Shown: positions 48,454-57,125 of the stretch, one piece after another | Layout of the letters: each line of letters starts with the position of its first letter | Numbering within the stretch: position 1 is the first letter of the stretch | Source of the DNA: JAVJSF01 sp040219555 | GTDB lineage: Bacteria; Actinomycetota; Thermoleophilia; Miltoncostaeales; Miltoncostaeaceae | Direction of reading: 5' to 3' | Assembly (NCBI GenBank): GCA_040219555.1 | Contig: JAVJSF010000019.1 | Location: forward strand, 1-64,000 | Length of the DNA: 64,000 bases | Program-made: the position numbers and the translations under genes | Notes under the pieces: model-generated | Seen by the model: only the letters and a program-made list of their open reading frames with translations | What the model was told of the DNA's origin: nothing | The model's database searches: none

Positions 48454-50601
48454 GTGCCCATCGAGTCACCCCCATCCACCCCCGGTGCCCTGCACCGCCT
48501 CGGCGCGCTCTGCGCCCGTCGGCGGCGCTGGGTGCTGGGCGCCTGGTTGCTGGCGCTGGTCGCCGCCCTGGTGGTGCTGGCCCCCCGGGCCGGCGAGCCG
48601 ACCGTCGCCTTCGACACCCCGGGCTCCGACTCGGCCCACGCGGCCGAGATCATCCGCACCCACTTCGGTGATCGCTCGGTCGACGCGCTGGACATCGTCT
48701 GGCACAGCGACGCCGGGGCGCAGGCGCCGGCGGTGAGTGCCGCGCTGCGCCCCCTGCTGGACGAGGCCCCCACCCTGGAGGGGCTCGCCTCGGTGGTGGG
48801 TCCCGAGGTGTCCGCCGACGGGCGCACCGCGGTCGCGCGGCTGCAACTCGCGGCACCCAGCATGGACGACCTTCCGTCCGCCTCCGCGCAGCGCCTTCTG
48901 GAGCTGGCCGACGGCGCCGAGAGCGCGACGCCCGGCCTGACTGTGGCCCTGGGCGGCGAGGCCATCCTGATGGCCGAAGAGGGCGATCCCAACCCCGAGG
49001 GGATCGGACTGCTGGTGGCCCTGGGCGTACTGATCCTCACCTTCGGCTCGCTGGTGGCCGCCGGCCTGCCGATCCTCTCGGCCCTGATGGCCATGGGGGT
49101 CGTCACCGGTCTGATCGGGATGATGGCGACCGTGATGGACACGCCGGACTTCGCCGCGCCCGTGGCCATCATCGTGGGCCTGGGCGTGGGTATCGACTAC
49201 GCGCTCCTGATGGTCACGCGCTTCCGCGCCGAGCGCGCCGAGGGGCGGGAGACGGCCGACGCGGTCGCCGCCACCACAGCCTCGGCCGGGCGCTCGGTGC
49301 TGATCGCCGCCCTGACGGTGGTGATCTCGATGCTGGGGCTCACCACGCTCGGCCTGCAGTTCATGACCGCTGTGGCCCTGGCCGCGGCCGGCGCGGTGCT
49401 GCTCGCCTGCGCGGCCGCCCTCACCCTCATCCCGGCGCTGCTGGCCGTCCTGGGGCCGCGGGTCGATCGCCTGCGCGTGCCCGGCCTGCGTCCCACGGGA
49501 GGCGCCTCGCCGCGCTGGGCGGCCTGGAGCCGCGCCGTGCAGCGCCGGCCGGGCGCCGCCCTCGCGCTCGGCATCGCGCTGATCGTGTTGATCGCGGCCC
49601 CCGTGGCCACGTTGCGCCTGGGCATGCCCGACGCCGGCAACGACCCGTCCGGCACCAGCACGCGTACCGCCTACGACCTGGTGGCCGAGGGATTCGGCCC
49701 GGGCGGCAACGGTCCCCTGCTGGTGGTTGCCGAGACCCCCTCGGGCACCCCGGCCGGCGCCGGCGAGCGCCTGCGCGCCACCCTGGCCGAGACGCCCGGG
49801 GTGGCCTCGGTGGCCCCGCCGGTGTCCTCGCCCGACGGCGGGGCCCTGCTGCTTGCGCTCACTCCCGGCACCGGGCCCCAGGACGCGGCCACCGCCGACC
49901 TGGTGGCCTCCCTGCGCGAGCGGGTGGCGCCGGCGGTGCGGTCGGACTCCGGGTTGGCCATCGCCGTGGGCGGCCTGACCGCCGCGACGGTGGACTCGGG
50001 CACCTATCTCGCCGACCGCCTGCCCCTGCTGATCGGACTGGTCATCGGCCTCTCGCTGCTGCTGCTGGTGGCCGCGTTCCGCTCGGTGGCCATCGCCCTC
50101 AAGGCGGCCCTGATGAACATCGTCTCCATCGGCGCCGCCTACGGCGTGGTGGCCCTGGTGGCCCAGGGCGGCTGGCTGGGCGGCCTCGTGGGTGTGGATA
50201 ACGCGGTGCCCGTGCCGCCCTTCGTGCCGGTCATGATGTTCGCGATCCTGTTCGGGCTCTCGATGGACTACGAGGTGTTCCTGCTGTCGCGCATCCGCGA
50301 GCGGTACCTGGCCCACGGCGACACCGCCCGCGCGGTCACCGAGGGCATCGCCGGTACGGCGACGGTCATCACCGCCGCCGCGGCCATCATGGTGGCCGTC
50401 TTCGTGGCCTTCGCCCTCGGCGCGTCCCCGGCGCTGGCCCTGTTCGCCGTGGGCATGGCGGCGGCGATCATCATCGACGCCACCATCGTCCGCCTGCTGC
50501 TGGTGCCGGCGGCGATGCAGGTGCTCGGCCGGGCCAACTGGTGGCTGCCGGCCTGGCTCGATCGGGCCCTGCCGGGCGTGCGTCTGGAGGGTGCCCGATG
50601 A
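48454..50601 (+). CDS. MMPL family RND-type transporter
   Basis: 715-aa inner-membrane transporter with two repeats, each one helix plus an extracytoplasmic domain plus five helices (about 12 TM in all). Typical MMPL blocks are IIVGLGVGIDYALLMVTRFR in the first half and MMFAILFGLSMDYEVFLLSR in the second, carrying the paired Asp-Tyr of the proton relay. Family members export lipids or drugs; the substrate is unknown. GTG start with GGAGG at 48445-48449. It is coupled by overlap to a PspC/LiaF-like gene and a two-component system that may control it. Confidence 0.92.
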   Translation: MPIESPPSTPGALHRLGALCARRRRWVLGAWLLALVAALVVLAPRAGEPTVAFDTPGSDSAHAAEIIRTHFGDRSVDALDIVWHSDAGAQAPAVSAALRPLLDEAPTLEGLASVVGPEVSADGRTAVARLQLAAPSMDDLPSASAQRLLELADGAESATPGLTVALGGEAILMAEEGDPNPEGIGLLVALGVLILTFGSLVAAGLPILSALMAMGVVTGLIGMMATVMDTPDFAAPVAIIVGLGVGIDYALLMVTRFRAERAEGRETADAVAATTASAGRSVLIAALTVVISMLGLTTLGLQFMTAVALAAAGAVLLACAAALTLIPALLAVLGPRVDRLRVPGLRPTGGASPRWAAWSRAVQRRPGAALALGIALIVLIAAPVATLRLGMPDAGNDPSGTSTRTAYDLVAEGFGPGGNGPLLVVAETPSGTPAGAGERLRATLAETPGVASVAPPVSSPDGGALLLALTPGTGPQDAATADLVASLRERVAPAVRSDSGLAIAVGGLTAATVDSGTYLADRLPLLIGLVIGLSLLLLVAAFRSVAIALKAALMNIVSIGAAYGVVALVAQGGWLGGLVGVDNAVPVPPFVPVMMFAILFGLSMDYEVFLLSRIRERYLAHGDTARAVTEGIAGTATVITAAAAIMVAVFVAFALGASPALALFAVGMAAAIIIDATIVRLLLVPAAMQVLGRANWWLPAWLDRALPGVRLEGAR

Positions 50602-51710
50602 GCGCGTCCATCGGCAACGACGGCCCGGGACTCCCCGGGCCGGCCCCCGCCTCCTCTCAGCCCCCTCCGGGTCCGCCGCCGCTGCGCCGCCGGCGCGACG
50701 AGCGGATGCTGGTGGGAGTGGCGTCCGCCCTGGCGCGGCGCCTGATGATCGACCCGCTGGTGGTGCGACTGGCCTTCGTGATCCTCGTGCCCGCCGGCGG
50801 CGTGGGCCTGCTGGCCTACCTGGCGGGCTGGCTGTTGATCCCGCAGGAGGACGACGCCGAGGGCGAGGGACCGCCCCGCTCTCGGGTGGCGCTGGCGGCG
50901 GGCGTGGGCCTGGCGGTGGTGGCGCTGGGGGTGCTGCTGGGGCTGCCCTTCTGGCTCCCCCTGCCGCTGGTGCTGCTGGCCGGCGCGGTGGCGGCGGTGG
51001 CCTGGTGGTTGCGCTCCGACCCCACCGGCCGGGCCTGGAACGAGCGCCACGCGCTGGTGCGCATCGGCCTGGCCCTCGCCCTGGTCGCGGGCACCCTCGT
51101 CCTCGCGGTGGGGGCGGCCTTCGCCACCGCCGCCGGCGCCGGGCGGGCCATGGCGGCCGTGGTGATCGGCCTGGGCCTGCTGGCGGCGCTGCTGGCCGTC
51201 GGTGGGCGCCGCTGGGGCCGGTGGTTGGTGGTGCCGGCGATCATGGTGGGTCTCAGCACCGGCCTGGTGCTGGCGGCGGGGCTGCAGGGGGTCGGCGAGC
51301 AGCAGCACCGCCCCGCGACGCCGGCCGCCGTGGAGGACCACTACGAGCTGGCCGTGGGCGAGGTGCTGCTCGACCTGCGCACCATGCGCCTTGCGCCCGG
51401 CGAGCGCGTGCCGGTGAGCGTCCGTGTGGGCGTGGGCCGCGTGGGCATCGCCGTGCCGCCCGGGGTGTGCGTGGTGGGGCGGGCCGAGGTCGGGGCGGGC
51501 GTCGTGACCGTCCAGGCCGCCGAGCGGGAGGGCTTCGGCGCCACCGTGCTGCTTGACGGCGCACCCGCGGCGGCGACCCCGGTGATCGAGCTGGACGTGC
51601 GGGTGGACCTGGGTGACCTGGAGGTGGGCACCGGCGACCCCCGCCACCCCTTCGACGAGTACGACCGCGAGGACGCGCCCGGCGCGTGCGCGGCGCCGGC
51701 GCTGCCGTGA
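50598..51710 (+). CDS. PspC-domain membrane protein with LiaF-like C-terminus
   Basis: 370-aa protein. After a Pro-rich N-terminus comes a PspC domain (about 30-80, MLVGVASALARRLMIDPLVVR, ending LAGWLLIPQED), four or more further membrane helices (about 95-235) and a C-terminal beta-rich domain (YELAVGEVLLDLRTMRLAPG, VGRVGIAVPPGVCVVGRAEVG) like LiaF/DUF4097-type cell-wall stress sensors. In LiaFSR systems LiaF restrains the kinase, and a similar role for the downstream kinase is inferred. ATG overlaps the MMPL stop. Confidence 0.82.
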   Translation: MSASIGNDGPGLPGPAPASSQPPPGPPPLRRRRDERMLVGVASALARRLMIDPLVVRLAFVILVPAGGVGLLAYLAGWLLIPQEDDAEGEGPPRSRVALAAGVGLAVVALGVLLGLPFWLPLPLVLLAGAVAAVAWWLRSDPTGRAWNERHALVRIGLALALVAGTLVLAVGAAFATAAGAGRAMAAVVIGLGLLAALLAVGGRRWGRWLVVPAIMVGLSTGLVLAAGLQGVGEQQHRPATPAAVEDHYELAVGEVLLDLRTMRLAPGERVPVSVRVGVGRVGIAVPPGVCVVGRAEVGAGVVTVQAAEREGFGATVLLDGAPAAATPVIELDVRVDLGDLEVGTGDPRHPFDEYDREDAPGACAAPALP

Positions 51711-51886
51711 GGCGGCTCGACGCGGCCGGCCTGGTGGCGGCCCTGGCGGCGCTGGCCCTGGGGATCCTCCTGTTCGTGGCGGCGGCCGGCGGGCTCAGCC
51801 TGTCGGCCTGGGGGGCGCTCGCCGCCGCCTGCGCCGCGGCCGGCGGCGCCCTGCTGGCCCTGGGCCTGGCGGACCGGGGGGAGTGA
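51707..51886 (+). CDS. Small two-helix membrane protein
   Basis: 59-aa protein from the GTG overlapping the previous stop (GTGA). Two hydrophobic helices (about 5-27 and 32-54), ending ADRGE. It sits 5 bp before the kinase gene and is probably a membrane subunit of the same system. No family recognised. Confidence 0.6.
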   Translation: MRRLDAAGLVAALAALALGILLFVAAAGGLSLSAWGALAAACAAAGGALLALGLADRGE

Positions 51887-51891
51887 CGGCG

Positions 51892-53175
51892 ATGACGACC
51901 CCCGCGCACCCCCCGCTGCGTCGCGACCCCGCGGCCGGCTACGTGGGCGGGGTGTGCGCGGGCCTGGCCCGGCGCTTCGCGGTGGCGCCGTGGGTGGTGC
52001 GTGTGCTGATGGTGCTGGCCACGCCCATCGGCGGCCTGGGGGCGGTGGTGTACGCCGTGCTGTGGCTGGCGTTGCCCGCGGGCCAGGGGCCCCCCGCCGC
52101 CCGGCGTAGCCGGCGGGGTGCGGTGCGCTCGGGCGCCGGCGGGGCCCTGCTGGGCGTCGCGGGGCTCATCACCATCCGGGAGGCCGGACTCTGGCCGGGC
52201 GACATCGTGGTGGTGGCCCCACTGCTTGCCGCCGTGGGCGCCACCCTGCTGTGGCGTCAGCTGGCGCCATCGCGTCCGCCAGGTACGCGTCCCACCGTCC
52301 CGGCTGGCGCCGGGACCTCCGCCGACGGGTCGAACGCCGCGACCGTCGCGGCCTCCCCGCCGGCCCGCCCGGCCGCCGGGGCGGGAGCCCCCGGCAGCAC
52401 GGGCGCGCCGGGAGCGCTGGCCCTCTACCGCGGCGGGTTCGGCGTGGCCCTCGTGGCCGGCGCCGTGCTGCTGGTGCTCCAGGCGACCGGCTCCCTGGGA
52501 CCGGTGCGGGACGTGGTGCTCGGGACCGTGATCATCGGGACCGGCCTGGCGCTCATCCTGGCGCCGGTCCTGTGGAACCTGGGCCGGCGGATCACCGACG
52601 AGCGCGCCGCCCGCCTGCGTGCCCAGGAGCGCGCGGAGGTGGCCGCCCACCTTCACGACTCCGTCCTGCAGACGCTGGCCCTGGTGCAGAAGCGGGCCGC
52701 CGATCCCACGGCCGTCGCCCTGCTCGCCCGCCGCCAGGAGCGCGAGCTTCGCGACTGGCTGCAGGGCCGGGTCGCCCGTGACGCCGCCGCGCGCCTGGGC
52801 GATGCGCTGGATGCCGTGGCCGCCGAGGCCGAAGATCACCACGGCGCCCGGGTGGACGTGGTGCGGGTGGGCGACGCGGACCTGGACGAGCGCCTGCGGG
52901 CGCTGGTGTCGGCCGCGCGCGAGGCCGTGGCGAACGCGGCACGTTTCGGCGGCGGGGCCGTGAGCGTCTACGCCGAGGTGGAGGATGATCTGGTGACGGT
53001 GTTCGTGCGCGATCGCGGTCCGGGCTTCGAGCCGGAGCGCGTTCCCGTCGACCGGCGCGGCGTGCGGGAGTCGATCATCGGCAGGATGGAGCGCAACGGC
53101 GGCGCCGCACAGGTGCGCAGCGGGCCGGAGGGGACCGAGGTGGAACTGACCATGCCGAGAGCGGGAGCGCGATGA
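51892..53175 (+). CDS. PspC-domain sensor histidine kinase
   Basis: 427-aa kinase. It has an N-terminal PspC domain (about 12-63, GYVGGVCAGLARRFAVAPWV), further membrane segments, an Ala/Pro-rich loop (about 125-175), two more helices and a NarL-type kinase core with His255 in AAHLHDSVLQTLALVQK. The ATPase domain is short (AREAVANAARFGGG, VRDRGPGFEPERVP). Strong GGGGGGAG before the ATG. PspC kinases are common in actinobacteria as envelope-stress sensors. Coupled to the regulator by ATGA overlap. Confidence 0.9.
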   Translation: MTTPAHPPLRRDPAAGYVGGVCAGLARRFAVAPWVVRVLMVLATPIGGLGAVVYAVLWLALPAGQGPPAARRSRRGAVRSGAGGALLGVAGLITIREAGLWPGDIVVVAPLLAAVGATLLWRQLAPSRPPGTRPTVPAGAGTSADGSNAATVAASPPARPAAGAGAPGSTGAPGALALYRGGFGVALVAGAVLLVLQATGSLGPVRDVVLGTVIIGTGLALILAPVLWNLGRRITDERAARLRAQERAEVAAHLHDSVLQTLALVQKRAADPTAVALLARRQERELRDWLQGRVARDAAARLGDALDAVAAEAEDHHGARVDVVRVGDADLDERLRALVSAAREAVANAARFGGGAVSVYAEVEDDLVTVFVRDRGPGFEPERVPVDRRGVRESIIGRMERNGGAAQVRSGPEGTEVELTMPRAGAR

Positions 53176-53834
53176 GCGAGGGGCCGATGCCGCGGGTGCT
53201 GATCGTGGACGACCACGCCCTGTTCCGGGCCGGCGTACGGGCCGAGCTCGATCGGCGGGTGGAGGTGGTGGGGGAGGCCGGCGAGGTGGCCGCGGCCCTG
53301 GCGGCCGTGGCCGATCTGGCCCCCGACGTGATCCTCCTGGATGTGCACATGCCCGACGGCGGCGGCCTGGCGGTACTGGCGGGGCTGCCGTCCACGGGGG
53401 TCCCCGCGAAGGCCCTCGCCCTTTCGGTGTCCGACGCCCCCGAGGATGTGATCGCGGTCATCCGCGCCGGCGCGCGCGGCTATGTCACCAAGTCGATCGA
53501 TGCCGACGCGCTGGTTGAGGCGATCACGCGTGTCGCCGAGGGCGATGCGGTGTTCTCGCCGCGCCTGGCCGGCTTCGTGCTGGACGCCTTCGCCGGCGAC
53601 GGGCCGGTGCCCGAGCCGGCCCGCGGTCACGGCGAGCTGGACCAGCTCACCGCCCGCGAGCGCGAGGTGCTGCGCCACATCGCCCGCGGCTACCTCTACA
53701 AGGAGATCGCCATGCGCCTGGGGATCTCGGTCAAGACCGTGGAGACCCACGTGGGGGCGGTGCTGCGGAAGCTCCAGCTCTCGACCCGGCACGAGCTGTC
53801 GCACTGGGCCCGCGAGCGCCGGCTTGTCGACTGA
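53172..53834 (+). CDS. LuxR-family response regulator
   Basis: 220-aa partner of the PspC kinase. Receiver with VLIVDDHALFRAGVRAELDR, Asp57 (VILLDVHMPDGGG) and Lys in YVTKSID; the C-terminal LuxR domain has LTAREREVLRHIARGYLYKE, IAMRLGISVKTVETHVGAVL. Likely controls its own operon. The next gene starts within or just after its 3' end. Confidence 0.93.
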   Translation: MSEGPMPRVLIVDDHALFRAGVRAELDRRVEVVGEAGEVAAALAAVADLAPDVILLDVHMPDGGGLAVLAGLPSTGVPAKALALSVSDAPEDVIAVIRAGARGYVTKSIDADALVEAITRVAEGDAVFSPRLAGFVLDAFAGDGPVPEPARGHGELDQLTAREREVLRHIARGYLYKEIAMRLGISVKTVETHVGAVLRKLQLSTRHELSHWARERRLVD

Positions 53835-53850
53835 GGAGTGGCCGCCGCCG

Positions 53851-54840
53851 GTGCTCGCCGGCCTGCGGGCCGCCGCGGCGCTGTCGCTGACCGGGCGCTA
53901 CGCCGGCCCGGGGTCTCAGGCGGCCGAGGGCCTGCGGGCGTGGGCCGCGGACCGCGGCGTCGACCTGCGGGTGGAGGACGACCGCAGTGATCCCGACCGC
54001 ACCGGCGGGCTGTACCGCCGGCTCGCCGGCGAGTGCGACCTGCTGTTCGGCCCCTACGGCAGCGGTCCCACCCGTGCCGCGGCGCGCGCCCTGGCCGGCT
54101 CGCCGGCGGTGATGTGGAACCACGGCGGCGCCGCCACCGAGGAGGGCGCGGCGCGGGTGGTGTCGGTCATCGGCCCGGCCGGGCGCTACTGGACGGGCCT
54201 CGCCCCGGTGCTGGCCGGCGCCGGCGTGCCGCTGGAGCGGGTCGCGATCCTGCACGCGCCCACGGGCTTCGGCCGGGCGACCGCGGACGGCGCGGTGGCC
54301 TCGCTGGCGACCGCCGGTGCCGAGCCCCTGCTGCTGGCGTCGTTCGACGAGGCCACCGCGGGCGCCGCCGCCGCCGAGGCGCTGGCCGCCGGCGCCGCGG
54401 CGGTGGTGGGGTGCGGGCGCATCGAGGACGACCTGGCGCTCGGGGACGCCCTGGCCGGCCGCGAGGTCGCCGTCGGCCTGATCGTCTGCGGCATCGCCCT
54501 GGCTCCCGAGCACCTGGGCGACGCGGTGGCCGGCTGGTTCGGACCCGCGGTGTGGTGGCCGGAGGGGCCGGAACCCCCGATCGCCCTGCCGTCCGGGGTC
54601 GACTACCCGGCCGCCCAGGCCATGGCGGCGGGGCTCATCGCCGAGCGTGCGCTGGCCGTCGCCGGCTCGGCCGACCCCGAGGGTCTGTGGGCCGCCGCAC
54701 TGAGGCTGCGCACACAGACCTTCCTCGGCCCGTTCGCCGTCGACGCAACGGGTGCGCAGACGGGCCTGGCCCCGCGCCTGGTGCGCTGGGAGCGGAGCGG
54801 GGGCACCCTCGTGAGGACCCAGGCATGGCCGGCGCCCTGA
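53851..54840 (+). CDS. LivJ/type-1 periplasmic-binding-like protein without export signal
   Basis: 329-aa protein (338 aa if the TTG at 53824 is used) of the Leu/Ile/Val-binding receptor fold: AAALSLTGRYAGPGSQAAEG at the N-terminus, RVEDDRSDPDRTGGLYRRLA, LLFGPYGSGPTRAAARAL, and VAILHAPTGFGRATADGAVA in the second lobe. There is no signal peptide or lipobox, so it should be cytoplasmic, unlike ABC-transporter receptors; AmiC-like cytosolic ligand sensors give a precedent. GAGGAG lies 12 bases before the GTG. It ends the MMPL/PspC operon; no permease or ATPase is present. Confidence 0.78.
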   Translation: MLAGLRAAAALSLTGRYAGPGSQAAEGLRAWAADRGVDLRVEDDRSDPDRTGGLYRRLAGECDLLFGPYGSGPTRAAARALAGSPAVMWNHGGAATEEGAARVVSVIGPAGRYWTGLAPVLAGAGVPLERVAILHAPTGFGRATADGAVASLATAGAEPLLLASFDEATAGAAAAEALAAGAAAVVGCGRIEDDLALGDALAGREVAVGLIVCGIALAPEHLGDAVAGWFGPAVWWPEGPEPPIALPSGVDYPAAQAMAAGLIAERALAVAGSADPEGLWAAALRLRTQTFLGPFAVDATGAQTGLAPRLVRWERSGGTLVRTQAWPAP

Positions 54841-54862
54841 CACGACCCGCCGGCCGGAGCCC

Positions 54863-55054
54863 TCAGGGGACGGCGGCGATGTCCTCGATCTCGATCAGGG
54901 CCTCGGGGCGGGCCAGACCGGCCACCCGCAGCGCGGCCGCGTCGGTGCCGTTCTGGCCGCCCACATAGAGGGTGCGCGCCGTCTCGACGATGACCCCGTG
55001 CGAGTACACCGGCGAGTCGTGCAGCGACTCGGGACTTACATGGGTCACGCTCAT
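54863..55054 (-). pseudogene. RidA-family gene with large in-frame internal deletion
   Basis: 63-aa reading frame. Residues 1-39 match the start of RidA (YjgF) proteins (SVTHVSPESLHDSPVYSHGV, TLYVGGQNGTDA) and residues 40-63 match the C-terminus (LRVAGLARPEALIEIEDIAAVP). About 60-70 central residues, including the conserved active-site region, are missing, with the frame preserved at about 54935. The Shine-Dalgarno GAGGAGG is intact. Either a decayed enamine/imine deaminase gene or a shortened protein that is still made. Confidence 0.7.
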
Positions 55055-55088
55055 CGGTGGCCTCCTCGGTCGGGTCGGGCCGCGGTGC

Positions 55089-55409
55089 CTACGCCGCCTC
55101 CGGGTGTGAGCCGTCCAGCAGCGCGCCGACACCGCCGGGCCCGGCCCGCAGGATCTGGGCCGCCCGCCGGGCGCCGACCGCGCGGTCGTGCGCTGCGCGG
55201 GCGCCGAGCATGTCGCCGTGGCGCCGGCAGTCGCGCTCCTCGCGCTCGGCGCGCTCGGCCAGGGTCTCGACCCGGTCGATCATCCTCGTGCGCCCGCGGT
55301 GGTCGGCCCGCGCGCGCCGGCGCCGGCGCGTCACCTGCGCCTGGTGCTCCGCGCTGCGCGCGGGGGTGGAGAAGAGGATCAGCTGTCCGCCTGAATCCGC
55401 AGCACCCAT
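55089..55409 (-). CDS. Small unknown protein behind an SOS-type box
   Basis: 106-aa protein, Arg-rich and largely helical. It begins MGAADSGGQLILFSTPARSA, has a basic stretch (TRRRRRARADHRGRTR) and a heptad-like helix (MIDRVETLAERAEREERDCR). ATG with AAGGAG seven bases upstream. A perfect LexA-type palindrome lies 50 bp upstream. No family recognised; the small size, basic charge and SOS box invite comparison with damage-induced division or nucleoid proteins, but this is speculation. Confidence 0.65.
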   Translation of the reverse strand: MGAADSGGQLILFSTPARSAEHQAQVTRRRRRARADHRGRTRMIDRVETLAERAEREERDCRRHGDMLGARAAHDRAVGARRAAQILRAGPGGVGALLDGSHPEAA

Positions 55410-55458
55410 GTCACCACTCCTTGAACCCGGTCTGTTCCGGACCGACGGCCCGGCGGTA

Positions 55459-55472
55459 CGAACATGTGTTCG
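55459..55472. promoter_or_regulatory. LexA (SOS) box
   Basis: CGAACATGTGTTCG is a perfect 14-bp palindrome matching the Gram-positive/actinobacterial LexA operator CGAAC-N4-GTTCG, 50 bp upstream of the small minus-strand gene at 55409. No plus-strand gene starts nearby. The rest of 55410-55650 holds no gene. Confidence 0.7.
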
Positions 55473-55613
55473 CCAGTGTGCCACCGGCCCCGGACGACAC
55501 GCCCCGCCGGGCGCTGAGCCCGGTCGGGTGGTGGTGCGCGTGTGGGTTGGGGCGGGGCATCCGCGTCCCTCGCGTATGGGGTGAGGGGGCCGTCTGACCC
55601 TCGCATCGGCGCC

Positions 55614-55643
55614 GGTGCCGACGGGCTGAAGCCCATCGGCGCC
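55614..55643 (-). terminator. Hairpin after ygfZ
   Basis: GGTGCCGACGGGC (55614-55626) pairs with GCCCATCGGCGCC (55631-55643) with one mismatch, one wobble and a 4-nt loop, 7 bp beyond the minus-strand ygfZ stop. Confidence 0.5.
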
Positions 55644-55650
55644 CCGCGGA

Positions 55651-56511
55651 TCAGGAGGCGGGGTCGTCCTTGTCGCCGACGCCGTCGCGCACCACCGCCG
55701 GCCCGGATCCGGCCACCTCCACGGCCGCCCCCGCGCCCACCTCGTGGCGCAGGATGGCCAGGCCCACCACCGGCTCGGCGTCCGGCGTCGTGGCGCTGGT
55801 GAGCGACCCGACCACCTTCCCCTCGTGGCGCACCTCGGCGGGCAGTGAGGCTGGCGCGGCCCCCAGATCCAGCCGGCGCAGCACCCGGTTCACCCGCCCG
55901 CGGAACTGGGCGCGCGCGACGGTCTCCTGGCCCAGGTAGCAGCCCTTGGTGAACGACACGGTCGCATCCTGCAGCCGCGCCTCCTGCACCAGGGTGCTCG
56001 GCCCGGTGTCGGTGCCCACCTCGGCGACCCCCGAGCGGATACGCAGGTCCTCCAGCACCGCCGCGTCCACCTCCGGCACTCCCAGGGCGGCCAGGGCGGC
56101 GCCGGCGTCGTCGGGCACCACCACGACGGTTCCGGGCAGCGGCCCCGGCACGCGGACCGCTCCCTCCACACGCACCCCGGCGGGTACCACCAGGGCATCG
56201 GCCGGCTCCGGGCCCAGGATGTCCAGGTCCTCGGAGAAGTGGAACCGCTCGAGTTCGGCCGTCAGCACCTCGGCCTGGGACGGGGCACAGACCAGCGTGA
56301 ACGCCTCCTCGGCGTCGCGGTGCACCGCCGCCCGGGCGACGATGTGCCCCTTGGCGTCCAGCAGCAGGGTGTCGGTGGCCTCGCCCTCGGCGAGCGCGGC
56401 GACATCGTTGCTCAGCAGGCCGTGCAGGAAGGAGCCGGCATCGGGCCCCTCCACCCAGATCAGCGACCGGGGCAGGCGGACGGCGCCGGCGAGGGCCGCG
56501 GTGGCGCTCAT
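55651..56511 (-). CDS. ygfZ: YgfZ/GcvT-like folate-binding protein
   Basis: 286-aa protein of the YgfZ (COG0354) family, which uses tetrahydrofolate to help repair or assemble iron-sulfur clusters. The diagnostic KGCYLGQE is present (about residues 192-199), as are IWVEGPDAGSFLHGLLSNDV and DAKGHIVARAAV. ATG at 56511 overlaps the stop of the upstream Lon-N gene (ATGA). Confidence 0.92.
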   Translation of the reverse strand: MSATAALAGAVRLPRSLIWVEGPDAGSFLHGLLSNDVAALAEGEATDTLLLDAKGHIVARAAVHRDAEEAFTLVCAPSQAEVLTAELERFHFSEDLDILGPEPADALVVPAGVRVEGAVRVPGPLPGTVVVVPDDAGAALAALGVPEVDAAVLEDLRIRSGVAEVGTDTGPSTLVQEARLQDATVSFTKGCYLGQETVARAQFRGRVNRVLRRLDLGAAPASLPAEVRHEGKVVGSLTSATTPDAEPVVGLAILRHEVGAGAAVEVAGSGPAVVRDGVGDKDDPAS

Positions 56512-57119
56512 CCGCGCCCGGGCAGTCCCTCGTCGGTGGCCTGCTGCAGCGACTCGGCGATGTAGGCGTCCTCGCGCAGGGCGCGCTCGATGGTCTGGGT
56601 CAGCAACTCCACGCGGCGCGGCTCCTCGCGTTCCTCCAGCAGGGCCTGCTTGATGTCGTTGCCCAGAGGCAGCGTGGAGGCCAGGCCGTAGGAGAGCGGC
56701 AGCGTCTCGTCCTCGTAGGGGTCGACGCCCACGAACTCCAGGTAGCGGGCCACCAGGCGCAGGCGGGCCGCGTCGTCGGTGACCGCCGGCTGGTCGTACA
56801 GCGGCTCCACCTGGGCGGTGTTGTACAGCCGGCCCGAGGTGGGGGTCACCACCCGCACGGCCGCGACGCCCTTGATGACCACGTCCAGGCGCCCGTCGCC
56901 GTGCCGGCGGCGCAGTTCGTCGAACCGGACCGCGCATCCGATCGGCACGTGGCCGTCGGGGGCGGCGCGGGCGATGACGAAGGTGTCGTCGTCCAGCACG
57001 CAGTCCGCGTACAGCTGCCGGTAGCGGGGCTCGAAGAGGTGGAGCCCGGCCTCCTCACCCGGCAGCAGGACCATGTCCAGCGGGAAGATGCCCCGCTCGG
57101 TTCGCTCGCTCACGCTCAC
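56508..57119 (-). CDS. Lon N-terminal (LON substrate-binding) domain protein
   Basis: 203-aa stand-alone LON domain (PUA-like) without ATPase or protease: FPLDMVLLPGEEAGLHLFEPRYRQL, IGCAVRF, VVIKGVAAVRVV. Such proteins are widespread and of unknown function. GTG at 57119 is chosen because TAGTCT lies six bases upstream, suggesting a leaderless start; a GTG two codons later is possible. Coupled to ygfZ. Confidence 0.88.
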   Translation of the reverse strand: MSVSERTERGIFPLDMVLLPGEEAGLHLFEPRYRQLYADCVLDDDTFVIARAAPDGHVPIGCAVRFDELRRRHGDGRLDVVIKGVAAVRVVTPTSGRLYNTAQVEPLYDQPAVTDDAARLRLVARYLEFVGVDPYEDETLPLSYGLASTLPLGNDIKQALLEEREEPRRVELLTQTIERALREDAYIAESLQQATDEGLPGRG

Positions 57120-57125
57120 ACACGC

